From NCBI GenBank assembly GCA_050248275.1, contig JBFWSR010000018.1, positions 1 to 64,000 on the forward strand: DNA of 64,000 nt, written 5' to 3'. Below, piece after piece: positions 45,158 through 53,525 of this stretch. Made by a program: the position numbers and the translations under genes. The notes under the pieces were generated by a model. The model was not told where the DNA came from and searched no databases. It saw only the letters and a program-made list of their open reading frames with translations. This DNA is from CAILZL01 sp050248275 (GTDB lineage Bacteria > Pseudomonadota > Gammaproteobacteria > Steroidobacterales > Steroidobacteraceae). Position 1 is the first letter of the stretch. Each line of letters begins with the position of its first letter.

Positions 45158-46057
45158 TCATGAAGGACGCGCTGCACCCACGCGCATGCGTCGCCAGAAA
45201 TCCGCCAAACCCCAACCCGCCAACAACGCCACTGTGATGAACGAAAACAGCGGCACAATCAGCATGACATAGATCGCCACCAGCCAGCCGCGCTGCAACC
45301 CGCCTTCCGCCTTGCGGCGATGCGCAGCAGCCAGACCTTGCAGCGCCAGCCCCATCATGGCCACCCAGGCCATCGAATCCAGCCAGGCAAAATCGGCAAT
45401 TAATGCAGCCACTGCCACCATGACCAGCAATGTGCCCAGCACCACGCCCGAACGCAGCTCGCGAAATTCGCGGCCAAATTCTCCCGGCGCATGCAGCAGC
45501 GACTGCCACCAGCGCGCCAGCAGCAGCGCGCTGATATTCACCAGCGTCAAAACTGCCACAAACGCCCCCCACATGGTCTGCGCCAGACGAGCGACCAGGG
45601 TGGCATCCATGGTAAATCCTGCTTGCAGCAATGCATTGAGGGCTTGCCCGAGCAGTTGCTCCCAGATCGCTGTCGGCTCCAGCAGGAGCGCAAACACCAA
45701 AGCGATGGTCAGCAACGCCAATGCCAGCATCAACTGAAACACCAGGTTCAGGGAACCGAAGCGCCGCAGCAACTCACCCGACAGCACCGGCAATCCGAAC
45801 AGGGCCGCGGCATAGGCCAATCCAAACCAGAGCGGCTGTTGCAACCAGAGCAATGTACCGATGATCGCTGCGCACCCCGCCAACATTACATTGATGCCAG
45901 CCCGCGGACCGCGTTCCAGTATCACCAGCACCGGCACGGCACTGGCCAGCACCACAAACAGCACCGCGCCCTGCAGCGACAGAACACCCAGACCGGCTGC
46001 GATCATCGCGGCCCGCCAGGGGTGCTCAGTTAACCACACGGCCAAATGGCGATGCAT
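45158..46057 (-). CDS. DUF2232-like integral membrane protein
   Basis: A 299-aa very hydrophobic protein with about eight membrane helices in two groups, divided near residue 150. It sits between rpsR and rplI, the site where many Gammaproteobacteria carry a DUF2232 (YybS-like) gene. The ATG follows a perfect AGGAGG by 8 bp, so it is well translated. No catalytic motif is recognised. Some relatives have been called transporters, but function is unknown. Confidence 0.8.
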   Translation of the reverse strand: MHRHLAVWLTEHPWRAAMIAAGLGVLSLQGAVLFVVLASAVPVLVILERGPRAGINVMLAGCAAIIGTLLWLQQPLWFGLAYAAALFGLPVLSGELLRRFGSLNLVFQLMLALALLTIALVFALLLEPTAIWEQLLGQALNALLQAGFTMDATLVARLAQTMWGAFVAVLTLVNISALLLARWWQSLLHAPGEFGREFRELRSGVVLGTLLVMVAVAALIADFAWLDSMAWVAMMGLALQGLAAAHRRKAEGGLQRGWLVAIYVMLIVPLFSFITVALLAGWGLADFWRRMRVGAARPS

Positions 46058-46142
46058 GACGTGGACCTCCTGCTGTCACTGCACTCAACCGGCGAACGAA
46101 ATACTACTCGCCAGTCAAGCAATCACAGCGGCGCCTATCCGG

Positions 46143-46367
46143 TTAGTGCTGGTCGGTATACGGCAACAGCGCCAGAAAACGCGCGCGTTTGACCGCAGCA
46201 GCCAACTGACGCTGATAGTTGATCTTGGTGCCGGTAATACGGCTGGGCACGATCTTGCCGGTTTCGGTGATGTAGGCCTTCAGCGTGGCAAGATCTTTAT
46301 AGTCGATGCTCTCAACGCCTTCGGCGGTGAAACGACAGAATTTACGGCGACGGAAAAAACGTGACAT
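46143..46367 (-). CDS. rpsR: 30S ribosomal protein S18
   Basis: A 74-aa protein with the family signature FRRRKFCRF, the DYKDLATLKAYITETGKIVPSR core and the ITGTKINYQRQLAAAVKRARFLALLPY end. It binds S6 on the platform of the 30S subunit. AGGAG precedes the ATG. It lies 29 bp after rpsF with no priB gene between. Confidence 0.97.
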   Translation of the reverse strand: MSRFFRRRKFCRFTAEGVESIDYKDLATLKAYITETGKIVPSRITGTKINYQRQLAAAVKRARFLALLPYTDQH

Positions 46368-46396
46368 GTGCTTCTCCTGGAATCAGTAGCGAATGA

Positions 46397-46774
46397 TCAA
46401 GCCGACAGGCCGGGGCCGTCTTCATCTTCATCGAAGCCGATTTCACGGGCATTTTCTTCGCCCTTGGCCATCGGAGAAGGTTCGGTCACCGGTGCGTCCA
46501 TTTTGATCACCAGATGACGGATCACGGCATCGCTGAAACGGAAAGAACCGGTCAGCTCGGCCAGCGTCTTCTGGTCGCATTCGATGTTCAGCAGGATGTA
46601 ATGTGCCTTGTGGATCTTGTTGATCGGAAAAGCCAGTTGCCGACGGCCCCAGTCTTCCACACGGTGAATGGCGCCACCGCCATTGGTGATCATGCCCTTG
46701 TAGCGTTCCAGCATGGCTGGAACCTGCTCGCTCTGGTCAGGATGTACCAGAAATACGATCTCGTAATGTCTCAT
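46397..46774 (-). CDS. rpsF: 30S ribosomal protein S6
   Basis: A 125-aa protein from the ATG at 46772-46774 with GGGAG about 8 bp upstream. It has MRHYEIVFLVHPDQSEQV, VEDWGRRQLAFPINK and YILLNIECD, and the acidic C-terminal tail (FDEDEDGPG) that in E. coli receives extra glutamates. The longer frame up to 46843 adds 23 residues that are not S6. First gene of the cluster running to alr. Confidence 0.97.
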   Translation of the reverse strand: MRHYEIVFLVHPDQSEQVPAMLERYKGMITNGGGAIHRVEDWGRRQLAFPINKIHKAHYILLNIECDQKTLAELTGSFRFSDAVIRHLVIKMDAPVTEPSPMAKGEENAREIGFDEDEDGPGLSA

Positions 46775-46796
46775 CGAAGGTCTCCCTTTGGATAAA

Positions 46797-46819
46797 GCCA
46801 CCCATGAATCCGGTGTGGC
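46797..46819 (-). promoter_or_regulatory. Hairpin in rpsF leader, possible S6:S18 site
   Basis: On the minus strand GCCAC pairs with GTGGC around a segment containing ACCGG, 22 bp upstream of the rpsF ATG. S6:S18 complexes are known to bind a CCG-containing leader hairpin in rpsF mRNAs and repress it. The match to that motif is only partial. Confidence 0.25.
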
Positions 46820-47016
46820 AAGGAGTAACTCGCCGGAGCCCACCCCCGGCGAAGGGCGCGGATGTTACTGGAGCAGACCTGTCGGGGCAAGTTTTGACTG
46901 CGTCAGACAAACCGGAACGACCCAGGTTAAACCGCATCACTACGCCGGTTTGAACCATCTTCCGGTTATTCCTGTCGCACCTTGCATCAGCTTTGTTGGA
47001 TATCAGGCACAAGAAC

Positions 47017-47805
47017 ATGAGTACCACCGCCGTTCCCGGCATCGAAACTCCCGCCAAGAACAGGAAGGCCAAGATCCAGGTCATTGCCCGTGCCGCCTCG
47101 GTGTTGCGTACTCTGGAGCATGAACCAGACGGTCTCAGCCTTGGCGTCATCTCACAGCGTTTGAAACTGCCCCGTTCCACCGTCCAGCGTATTGTCGGTG
47201 CGCTGGAAGCAGAAAATCTGCTGATTCCGGTCTCGCCAAATGGCCGGGTCAAACTGGGCCCGGCCATATTGCGTTTGTCAGCCTCGGTGGAAACGTCGAC
47301 GAACGCCTACGCCAAGCCCTACATGATCGAGCTTGCCCGCGATCTGGGCGAAACCGTGGATTTGTCGATGCTGGGCCGCCATCATGCCGTACTGATTGAG
47401 CAGGCCAGTGCCGCACCGCGTGCGCCAGGCACGATCAACTTGGCAGACAATTCTCCTCTGCATTGCACTGCCAGCGGCAAAGCCCTGCTGGCACAGCTCA
47501 CCGATACTGAAGTCGAACAGAAAATTGGCCGCAGTTACCCGGCGCGGACCGAACAGACCCATACCGGGCTGAATGACTTGCTGGTCGAATTGCAGGAAAT
47601 CCGTCGTACTGGGCTGGCCTATGACCTGGAGGAACACACTCCAGGCATGTGCGCCGTGGGCGTCGGCTTTCGCGATGCACTGGGCAATCGTCTGGCCCTG
47701 TCTGTTTCCCTGCCCAGTTCGCGCCATGCCGAACTGAGCTCAAAAATTGCCGCACGCCTGCTGGCCTTGCGCGATCTGCTGGCGACGCACTTTCGTAGCG
47801 GTTAG
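47017..47805 (+). CDS. IclR-family transcriptional regulator
   Basis: A 262-aa regulator. The N-terminal winged HTH (about 22-80: RAASVLRTLEHEPDGLSLGVISQRLKL as two halves around a turn, then RSTVQRIVGALEAENLL) is followed by the GAF-like effector domain (about 95-260) with LHCTASGKALLAQL and GLAYDLEEHTPGMCAVGVGF, both typical of IclR. The ATG at 47017 is preferred over a TTG eight codons upstream. Divergent from rpsF. Its target and ligand are unknown and no catabolic gene is adjacent. Confidence 0.9.
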   Translation: MSTTAVPGIETPAKNRKAKIQVIARAASVLRTLEHEPDGLSLGVISQRLKLPRSTVQRIVGALEAENLLIPVSPNGRVKLGPAILRLSASVETSTNAYAKPYMIELARDLGETVDLSMLGRHHAVLIEQASAAPRAPGTINLADNSPLHCTASGKALLAQLTDTEVEQKIGRSYPARTEQTHTGLNDLLVELQEIRRTGLAYDLEEHTPGMCAVGVGFRDALGNRLALSVSLPSSRHAELSSKIAARLLALRDLLATHFRSG

Positions 47806-47856
47806 CGCCAACAGCGGTCGGCACAGTACGCAAGAACGAAATGCTGCAATCAATAA

Positions 47857-47884
47857 AAAAACCCGACACAAGCCGGGCTTTTTT
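47857..47884. terminator. Bidirectional terminator between iclR-type gene and tRNA-Ser
   Basis: A 6-bp stem (47862-47867 with 47872-47877, including one G-T pair) is flanked by an A-run and a T-run on both sides, so it can end transcription from both convergent units. Confidence 0.8.
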
Positions 47885-47888
47885 ATTC

Positions 47889-47980
47889 TGGCGGAGAGGC
47901 AGGGATTCGAACCCTGGAACACCCGTGAAGATGTTACTGGAATTCCAGTCCAGCGCCTTCGACCACTCGGCCACCTCTCC
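47889..47980 (-). tRNA. tRNA-Ser (anticodon GGA)
   Basis: A 92-nt class II tRNA with encoded CCA. The acceptor GGAGAGG pairs with CCTCTCC; the D arm is GCCGAGTGGTCGAAGGC. The anticodon stem CTGGA/TCCAG encloses CTGGAAT with GGA at 34-36; a long variable arm (CATCTTCACGGGTG) and the T arm GGGTTCGAATCCC follow. It reads UCC and UCU. A damaged second copy lies just upstream (48025-48147). Confidence 0.97.
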
Positions 47981-48024
47981 GCGTCCTTGAAAATCATATC
48001 GTTCATTACAAGTCTTATCAGGAG

Positions 48025-48147
48025 ACTGGAATTGCATTCCAGTCCAGCGCGTTACGTCGTCCATCCATGGCCGCCGCCCTTCGGGTCCGCCTGCGGCGTC
48101 TCAAATTCGCTCCCGGCGAATTTAGTCGACCACTCGGCCACCTCTCC
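48025..48147 (-). pseudogene. Partial tRNA-Ser copy interrupted by a structured insert
   Basis: On the minus strand the first 22 nt of the tRNA-Ser (48126-48147) match the intact gene exactly, as do most of the bases just upstream. An unrelated block of about 75 nt follows (48051-48125). The anticodon stem region then resumes (48025-48049), but with five extra bases (GCAAT) in the loop. The variable arm, T arm and 3' acceptor are absent. It cannot form a working tRNA. The intact tRNA-Ser begins 44 bp further on. Confidence 0.85.
48051..48125. repeat. Palindrome-rich insert within the broken tRNA-Ser
   Basis: The block contains stacked inverted repeats: AAATTCGC/GCGAATTT with a CGGGA-type loop (48103-48123), CCGC/GCGG and CCC/GGG stems around 48072-48100, and CCATCCATGG near 48061-48070. 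It interrupts the D arm after nucleotide 22 of the tRNA. This looks like a REP-like or tRNA-targeting short element. No coding capacity. Confidence 0.6.
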
Positions 48148-48239
48148 ACATCCTTGAACGATCACAAATTGCGTCCGCACTCAGTCAGTGATTCATGAGC
48201 ATCGGGCAAGGGGCGCGAAGCTTACACAGGCTGCTGCGT

Positions 48240-49121
48240 TCAGGCAAACGAAACGCCGGCCTGACGCATGGCTTCCATGACCACCTGATGATGTTCCATG
48301 GACAATGGCGTCAATGGCAGGCGAATGCCGGCTGGCATCAGACCCATGCGCGCCAGCGCCCACTTGGTCGGAATGGGATTGGATTCGACGAACAGCAGCT
48401 TGTGCAGGCCACGCAGTTCGGCATCCAGCCGCTGCGCCGTGGCCGCATCGCCGCGCAAGGCGGCAGCACACATCTCGTGCATCTTGCGCGGCGCTACATT
48501 GGCGGTGACCGAAATCACGCCACGGAAACCGGCAAGCATGCTTTCGCAGGCCAGATCGTCATCGCCACTCAACAGATCCAGTCGCTTGCTGAAACGCGCC
48601 ACCAGTTCGCGGTTGCGTTCCAGTGAACCACTGGCTTCCTTCAGTCCGACAATCGACGGAATATCGACCAGGCGCGCCACGGTATCCGGCTTCATGTCAC
48701 AGGCCGTGCGTCCCGGCACGTTGTACAACACGATGGGAATGGCCACCGCCTCGGCAATGGCTTTGAAGTGGCGATACAAGCCTTCCTGGGTCGGCTTGTT
48801 GTAATACGGCGTCACCAGCAGGCAGGCATCCGCGCCCTCCTGCCTGGCGGCTGCGGTCAGCTCAATGGCTTCCTGGGTCGAATTGGCGCCGGTACCGGCC
48901 AATACCGGAACACGGCCTGCAGCGGTCTTGATCATGCTGCGCACCACGGCCAGATGTTCATCGACATCCAGCGTGGCTGACTCGCCGGTCGTGCCGACTG
49001 CCACCAGCGCATCCGTACCATTTTCGATATGAAAATTAACCAGACGCTCCAATGCCACAAAATCAACCGCGCCGTCCGCCTGCATGGGCGTGACCAGCGC
49101 AACAATGCTGCCGCTGAACAT
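48240..49121 (-). CDS. dapA: 4-hydroxy-tetrahydrodipicolinate synthase DapA
   Basis: A 293-aa TIM-barrel aldolase from the ATG at 49119-49121. It has GSIVALVTPM, GTTGESATL, the catalytic Tyr in VLYNVPGRTACD and the Schiff-base Lys in IVGLKEASG. It condenses pyruvate and aspartate semialdehyde, the first committed step to lysine and diaminopimelate; dapE is at 7992. In-frame starts further upstream (to 49295) extend over the divergent promoter region and are not supported. Divergent from gcvR, with the same dapA/gcvR-bcp layout as E. coli. Confidence 0.95.
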   Translation of the reverse strand: MFSGSIVALVTPMQADGAVDFVALERLVNFHIENGTDALVAVGTTGESATLDVDEHLAVVRSMIKTAAGRVPVLAGTGANSTQEAIELTAAARQEGADACLLVTPYYNKPTQEGLYRHFKAIAEAVAIPIVLYNVPGRTACDMKPDTVARLVDIPSIVGLKEASGSLERNRELVARFSKRLDLLSGDDDLACESMLAGFRGVISVTANVAPRKMHEMCAAALRGDAATAQRLDAELRGLHKLLFVESNPIPTKWALARMGLMPAGIRLPLTPLSMEHHQVVMEAMRQAGVSFA

Positions 49122-49339
49122 GAATTTCTCGATCGGGAACGGGGACATGATCGTACTGGCCCGCAGCGTAATCACGCAAGCAAGAAAATGACGGGCGACA
49201 GACGAAAACAGCCGTCTGATAACCGGAGAACTCTGGTTACAGTCAAGCCGCATGGCTGTACACTCTGCCGCCAAGATCATGTGCATCGAGGCCACCAGGA
49301 TCCGTCATGCACCGCCGCGATAATTCAGAACAGGACAGA

Positions 49340-49870
49340 ATGAAAGAACTTATTGTTATCTGCGCCATCGGCAGCGACCGCACCGGCCTGGTTTACGACG
49401 TTACCCGCGTGATTCTCGATTGTGGCGGCAATGTTCTGGAAAGCCGCATGACCGCCCTGGGCAGCGAATTCGCCATGCTGCTGCTGGTATCGGGACACTG
49501 GCATACATTGACCAAACTGGAAAATGAGTTCAAGAAACTCAGCGACGCCACCGGCATCAACGTCACCATCCGTCGTACCGAGGCGCGCAGTCCCCGTCCG
49601 GAGGCAGTGACCTACAGTGTCGACGTCATGTGCCTCGACCAGCCGGGCGTGGTGTTCAACCTGGCCGGCTTCTTCAGTTCCCGCGGCATCGACATCGGCG
49701 ATGTCACCACGCGCAACTTTGCGGCCGCTCACACCGGCGCTTCCATGTTTTCCGTCCAGATGATCGTGCATGTGCCCAGCAAGATTCACATCGCGGCGCT
49801 GCGCGAGGAATTCATGGAGCTGTGCGACCACATGAATCTCGATGCCATTCTGGAACCGTACAAGGCCTGA
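49340..49870 (+). CDS. gcvR: ACT-domain regulator GcvR-like
   Basis: A 176-aa protein with two ACT domains (about 4-80: VICAIGSDRTGLVYDVTRVI; about 92-170: SVDVMCLDQPGVVFNLAGFF) and no DNA-binding domain. GcvR represses the glycine-cleavage operon by binding GcvA. No gcv gene or gcvA is in the window, so the role rests on similarity and on the conserved dapA/gcvR/bcp order. The ATG at 49340 follows AGGACAGA. Confidence 0.88.
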   Translation: MKELIVICAIGSDRTGLVYDVTRVILDCGGNVLESRMTALGSEFAMLLLVSGHWHTLTKLENEFKKLSDATGINVTIRRTEARSPRPEAVTYSVDVMCLDQPGVVFNLAGFFSSRGIDIGDVTTRNFAAAHTGASMFSVQMIVHVPSKIHIAALREEFMELCDHMNLDAILEPYKA

Positions 49871-49910
49871 GACATTCGTAACTGCAATTTCCCCGCATCA
49901 GGGCATCGGC

Positions 49911-50387
49911 ATGAGCAAATTGGCCATCGGTAAGACAGTCCCCGCCTTCTCCCTGCCCGGCACAGGCAACTCTCCCGGCAAAGCCTGGAAATTGAGCGAC
50001 GCCAGAGGCAAACATCTGGTGCTGTACTTCTACCCGCGCGACAACACCGCCGGTTGCACTACCGAGGCAGCCGCCTTTCGCGATCTGTACGCCCAGTTCA
50101 GGAAAGCCGGCACCGAAATCGTCGGCGTCTCCGCTGACAGCATCGCCTCGCACGACAAATTCAAGACCAAACTGCAACTGCCCTTCGAACTGCTGTCCGA
50201 TACCGAACATACTGCCTGCCAACTGTTCGAGGTTTACAAGGAAAAAACCCTGTATGGCCGCAAGTTCATGGGCATTGAACGCAGCACGTTCCTGCTCGAC
50301 AGCAGCGGCAAGCTGCGTCAGGAATGGCGCAAGGTGAAAGTGCCCGGACATGCCGAGGCCGTTCTGGCCGAGGCCCGCGCTTTATAG
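49911..50387 (+). CDS. bcp: Thioredoxin-dependent peroxiredoxin Bcp
   Basis: A 158-aa Prx of the BCP class. The peroxidatic cysteine lies in RDNTAGCTTEAAAF, where the usual TPGCT is TAGCT (Pro replaced by Ala) while the essential Thr and Cys are kept. Supporting motifs are HLVLYFYPRD, VGVSADS, LLSDTEHTACQLF and GIERSTFLLD. It reduces hydrogen peroxide and lipid hydroperoxides. It follows gcvR by 40 bp. An earlier in-frame start overlaps gcvR and is not supported. Confidence 0.93.
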   Translation: MSKLAIGKTVPAFSLPGTGNSPGKAWKLSDARGKHLVLYFYPRDNTAGCTTEAAAFRDLYAQFRKAGTEIVGVSADSIASHDKFKTKLQLPFELLSDTEHTACQLFEVYKEKTLYGRKFMGIERSTFLLDSSGKLRQEWRKVKVPGHAEAVLAEARAL

Positions 50388-50448
50388 CCTTATAGTTGCT
50401 CACAACCAAACCAACGACCGATCCATCACCCGTGATCAGGAGCACAGA

Positions 50449-51888
50449 TTGACCAAAGCAAAACGCCCGGCAAAAGCCGCCCCGAAACGTCGTCTGTTTG
50501 TGCTCGATACCAATGTGCTGATGCACGACCCCACTGCGATCTTCCGCTTCGACGAGCACGACATTTTCATTCCCATGATCGTGCTGGAAGAACTGGATGC
50601 CGGGAAAAAAGGCGTTTCCGAAGCTGCACGCAATGTGCGCCAGGTCAGCCGTTTCCTTGACGAACTCATGGCCAACGCCAGCAAGGAACAGATTGACCAA
50701 GGATTGCCCCTGCCTGCTTCCGTGCGCAACATGAACGGTGCCAAGCGGCAAAAGCCATCGACCGGACGCCTGTATTTCCAGACGCGCATTCTCAGCAGCG
50801 GCCTGCCTGCATCGCTGCCCGGCAGCGGCGCCGACAACGCCATCCTCGGCCAGACCATGGCGCTGCAGAAAGAATTCCCTCATGCGCATATCACCCTGGT
50901 GTCGAAGGACATCAATCTACGCATCAAGGCGTCGATTGTCGGTGTGCACACCGAGGACTACTACAGCGACAAGACCATAGAAGATGCCGACCTGCTGTAT
51001 ACCGGCGTGCAGGAGCTGCCGCCCAACTTCTGGGAAAAACACGGCAAGGGCATTCACTCCTGGCAGGAGCATTCGCAAACCTACTATCGCGTCAAGGGAC
51101 CGATGGTGCGCGACTGGCATGTCAACCAGTTCCTGTATCAACCCGAAGGCGGCGGCTTCGATGCCATCGTGCGCCAGGTCGAAGACACCACTGCGGTGTT
51201 GCAGGTGGCGCGTGACTATCGCTCCGAGCGCCACAATGTCTGGGGCATCACGGCGCGCAACCGCGAACAGAATTTTGCGCTCAACATGCTGCTCGATCCG
51301 GAAATCGACTTCGTGACCGTTCTGGGTCCCGCCGGCACCGGCAAGACCCTGCTGACCCTGGCGGCCGGTCTGGCGCAAACACTGGAAAACAACCGCTTCA
51401 GCGAAATCATCATGACGCGTGTGACCATTCCCCTGGGTGAAGACATCGGCTTCCTGCCCGGCACCGAAGAGGAAAAGATGGAACCGTGGATGGGCGCCTT
51501 GATGGACAACCTGGAAGTGCTCACGCACAGTCAGGAAGGCGGTAGCTGGGGCCGTGCCGCCACCAACGACCTGCTGCGCAACCGCATCAAGATTCGCTCC
51601 ATGAACTTCATGCGCGGCCGTACCTTCCTGAACCGCTTCCTGATTGTCGATGAAGCGCAGAATCTGACCCCCAAGCAGATGAAAGCGCTGATCACCCGCG
51701 CCGGTCCGGGCACCAAACTGGTGTGTCTGGGCAATATCGCGCAGATCGACACGCCCTACCTCTCGGAAACCACCTGCGGTCTGACCTATGTGGTCAACCG
51801 TTTCCGCGACTGGAGTCATTCGGGACACATCACACTGAAGCGGGGCGAACGTTCGCGTCTGGCGGATTACGCTTCCGAACATCTATAG
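50449..51888 (+). CDS. PIN-domain PhoH-family ATPase
   Basis: A 479-aa protein from a TTG (50449) with AGGAG 6 bp upstream; no ATG is well placed. The N-terminal PIN nuclease domain (about 15-180: FVLDTNVLMHDPTAI, IVLEELDAGKKG, LVSKDINLRIKA) keeps the acidic residues of an RNase. The PhoH ATPase domain (about 270-479) has Walker A GPAGTGKT, LGEDIGFLPG, and FLIVDEAQNLTPKQMK. PhoH2-type proteins act as RNA helicase/RNase. Despite the name it has no PhoB box here. Confidence 0.92.
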   Translation: MTKAKRPAKAAPKRRLFVLDTNVLMHDPTAIFRFDEHDIFIPMIVLEELDAGKKGVSEAARNVRQVSRFLDELMANASKEQIDQGLPLPASVRNMNGAKRQKPSTGRLYFQTRILSSGLPASLPGSGADNAILGQTMALQKEFPHAHITLVSKDINLRIKASIVGVHTEDYYSDKTIEDADLLYTGVQELPPNFWEKHGKGIHSWQEHSQTYYRVKGPMVRDWHVNQFLYQPEGGGFDAIVRQVEDTTAVLQVARDYRSERHNVWGITARNREQNFALNMLLDPEIDFVTVLGPAGTGKTLLTLAAGLAQTLENNRFSEIIMTRVTIPLGEDIGFLPGTEEEKMEPWMGALMDNLEVLTHSQEGGSWGRAATNDLLRNRIKIRSMNFMRGRTFLNRFLIVDEAQNLTPKQMKALITRAGPGTKLVCLGNIAQIDTPYLSETTCGLTYVVNRFRDWSHSGHITLKRGERSRLADYASEHL

Positions 51889-51970
51889 GCGTAATGATTC
51901 CGATTGCCGGCGAACCTCGGCGCCCGTGCAGAGTCGAACCGGCCATTGCCCCGCGTTGAAGGATGATGTC

Positions 51971-53440
51971 GTGAATCGATTGATTGCCTTGCTGCTGCCG
52001 CTCCTGATGCTGCTCAGCGTTGCGCCCAGCGTTCAGGCCGCCGACGATCTGCCGGATATCGGCAGCCAGGCCAGCGCCACCCTGTCGCTGGAGGACGAGT
52101 ACCGTCTGGGCAGCATGGTGTTGCGCGGCCTGCGCGATCAGGGCCAGGTGCTGGACGACCCGGAACTCAACGAGTATCTGCAGTCACTCGGCCTGCGTCT
52201 GTCGAGTCAGGCAACGAGCTCCGGACAGGCATTCCAGTTCTTCGTGGTCAAGGACCCCGAAATCAATGCTTTCGCCCTGCCCGGCGGCTTTGTCGGCATC
52301 AACGCCGGCCTGCTGTTGGCCACCCGCTCTGAAAGCGAACTGGCCGGCGTGCTGGCCCATGAAATTTCCCACGTCACGCAGCGGCATATTGCGCGCAGCA
52401 TTGCCGAACAAAGAAGCAATAGCGTGGTGTCCACCGCCGCCATGCTGGCCGCCATTCTGTTGGGCGCCACTGCCGGCGGCAATGCCGGCATTGCGGGCCT
52501 GGCTGCGGCGCAATCACTGGCGCTGAACAACCAGATGAGTTTCTCGCGCGCCAACGAAACCGAGGCTGACAATGTCGGCATCATGCTGATGACGCGCGCC
52601 GGTTATGACCCGAATGGCATGTGGCAGTTTTTCGAAGTGCTGCAACGCCAGAACGGTACCGTCAACGAAGCCGATATTCCGGCCATTCTGCGCAGCCACC
52701 CGGTCACGCTTGAACGCATCGCCGAAACCCGTGCGCGCGCCAGCAGCACCGGCGTGCATCATTCCAGTGACAGCCTGAGCTATGGCTTGATGCGCGAACG
52801 CATGCGGGTGCTGATGACGCCCGCCGGCGAAGATCCGCGCCAGTACTACGGCAATGACGTCAAAGACGAAGCCCGGTTGTATGGCAAGGCCCTGGCCGAC
52901 ATCAATGCCGGCGCACCCGATGAAGCGGTACGTCTCATGAAGACATTGCAGACGCAGGATGCCACGGTCATGCAGTTCCATGCCGCACTGGGACAGGCGC
53001 AACTGGCCGCAGGCGACAGCAAGGGCGCCGTCGAAACACTGGCGCACGCTCACGAACTGTTTCCCCGCAACGTACCCATCACGGTCCGCTATGCCGAAAT
53101 CCTGCTACGCACCGGTGATGCCCGGCTGGCACATGAAGTGCTGCTCGACCTGTTCAACAACGTGCAGCCCACTCCCGAGCAGGCCAAGCTGATCGCACTG
53201 GCTGCCAATGCCGCCGGCGACACCGGCGATGCGTATTACTACATGTCCGAATATCACATCATCAGCGGCGATCTGCCGCTGGCCGTCAGCCAGTTGCAGA
53301 TGGCGCTGGCGACGCCGGGCCTGACGCAGGTTCAGCGCGCACGCTTTGAAGCACGTCTGGAACAGATACAGCGCGCCATGCCCCGCAAACTGCGCAATGA
53401 AATGGAACGACAAGGCGGCAGACAGGAACGACTGAACTGA
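51971..53440 (+). CDS. bepA: Periplasmic M48 metallopeptidase/chaperone BepA
   Basis: A 489-aa protein. The GTG at 51971 follows AAGGA and starts a clear signal peptide (LIALLLPLLMLLSVAP, cut near VQAAD). The M48 domain (about 40-270) has the zinc motif AHEISHVTQRH and the third ligand in NETEADNVG. TPR repeats occupy about 300-480. BepA degrades or assembles LptD and other outer-membrane proteins. Followed 85 bp later by mlaA. Confidence 0.93.
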   Translation: MNRLIALLLPLLMLLSVAPSVQAADDLPDIGSQASATLSLEDEYRLGSMVLRGLRDQGQVLDDPELNEYLQSLGLRLSSQATSSGQAFQFFVVKDPEINAFALPGGFVGINAGLLLATRSESELAGVLAHEISHVTQRHIARSIAEQRSNSVVSTAAMLAAILLGATAGGNAGIAGLAAAQSLALNNQMSFSRANETEADNVGIMLMTRAGYDPNGMWQFFEVLQRQNGTVNEADIPAILRSHPVTLERIAETRARASSTGVHHSSDSLSYGLMRERMRVLMTPAGEDPRQYYGNDVKDEARLYGKALADINAGAPDEAVRLMKTLQTQDATVMQFHAALGQAQLAAGDSKGAVETLAHAHELFPRNVPITVRYAEILLRTGDARLAHEVLLDLFNNVQPTPEQAKLIALAANAAGDTGDAYYYMSEYHIISGDLPLAVSQLQMALATPGLTQVQRARFEARLEQIQRAMPRKLRNEMERQGGRQERLN

Positions 53441-53525
53441 TAAACTAGCGGCGCTGTTCCCGCCCGACTTGATTGGCAGCCCAATAGCAATAACAGTTTC
53501 AGCTACGTCATTTAGGATCGACTTG

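Noticed and set aside
48051..48125. The insert in the second tRNA-Ser as a self-splicing intron
   Set aside because: It is far too short for a group I or II intron, does not lie in the anticodon loop, and the 3' half of the tRNA is missing, so no splicing could restore a tRNA.
50449..51888. PhoH protein as a member of the phosphate regulon
   Set aside because: The name comes from E. coli, but no PhoB half-site pair is visible upstream and the neighbours (bcp, bepA) are unrelated to phosphate.
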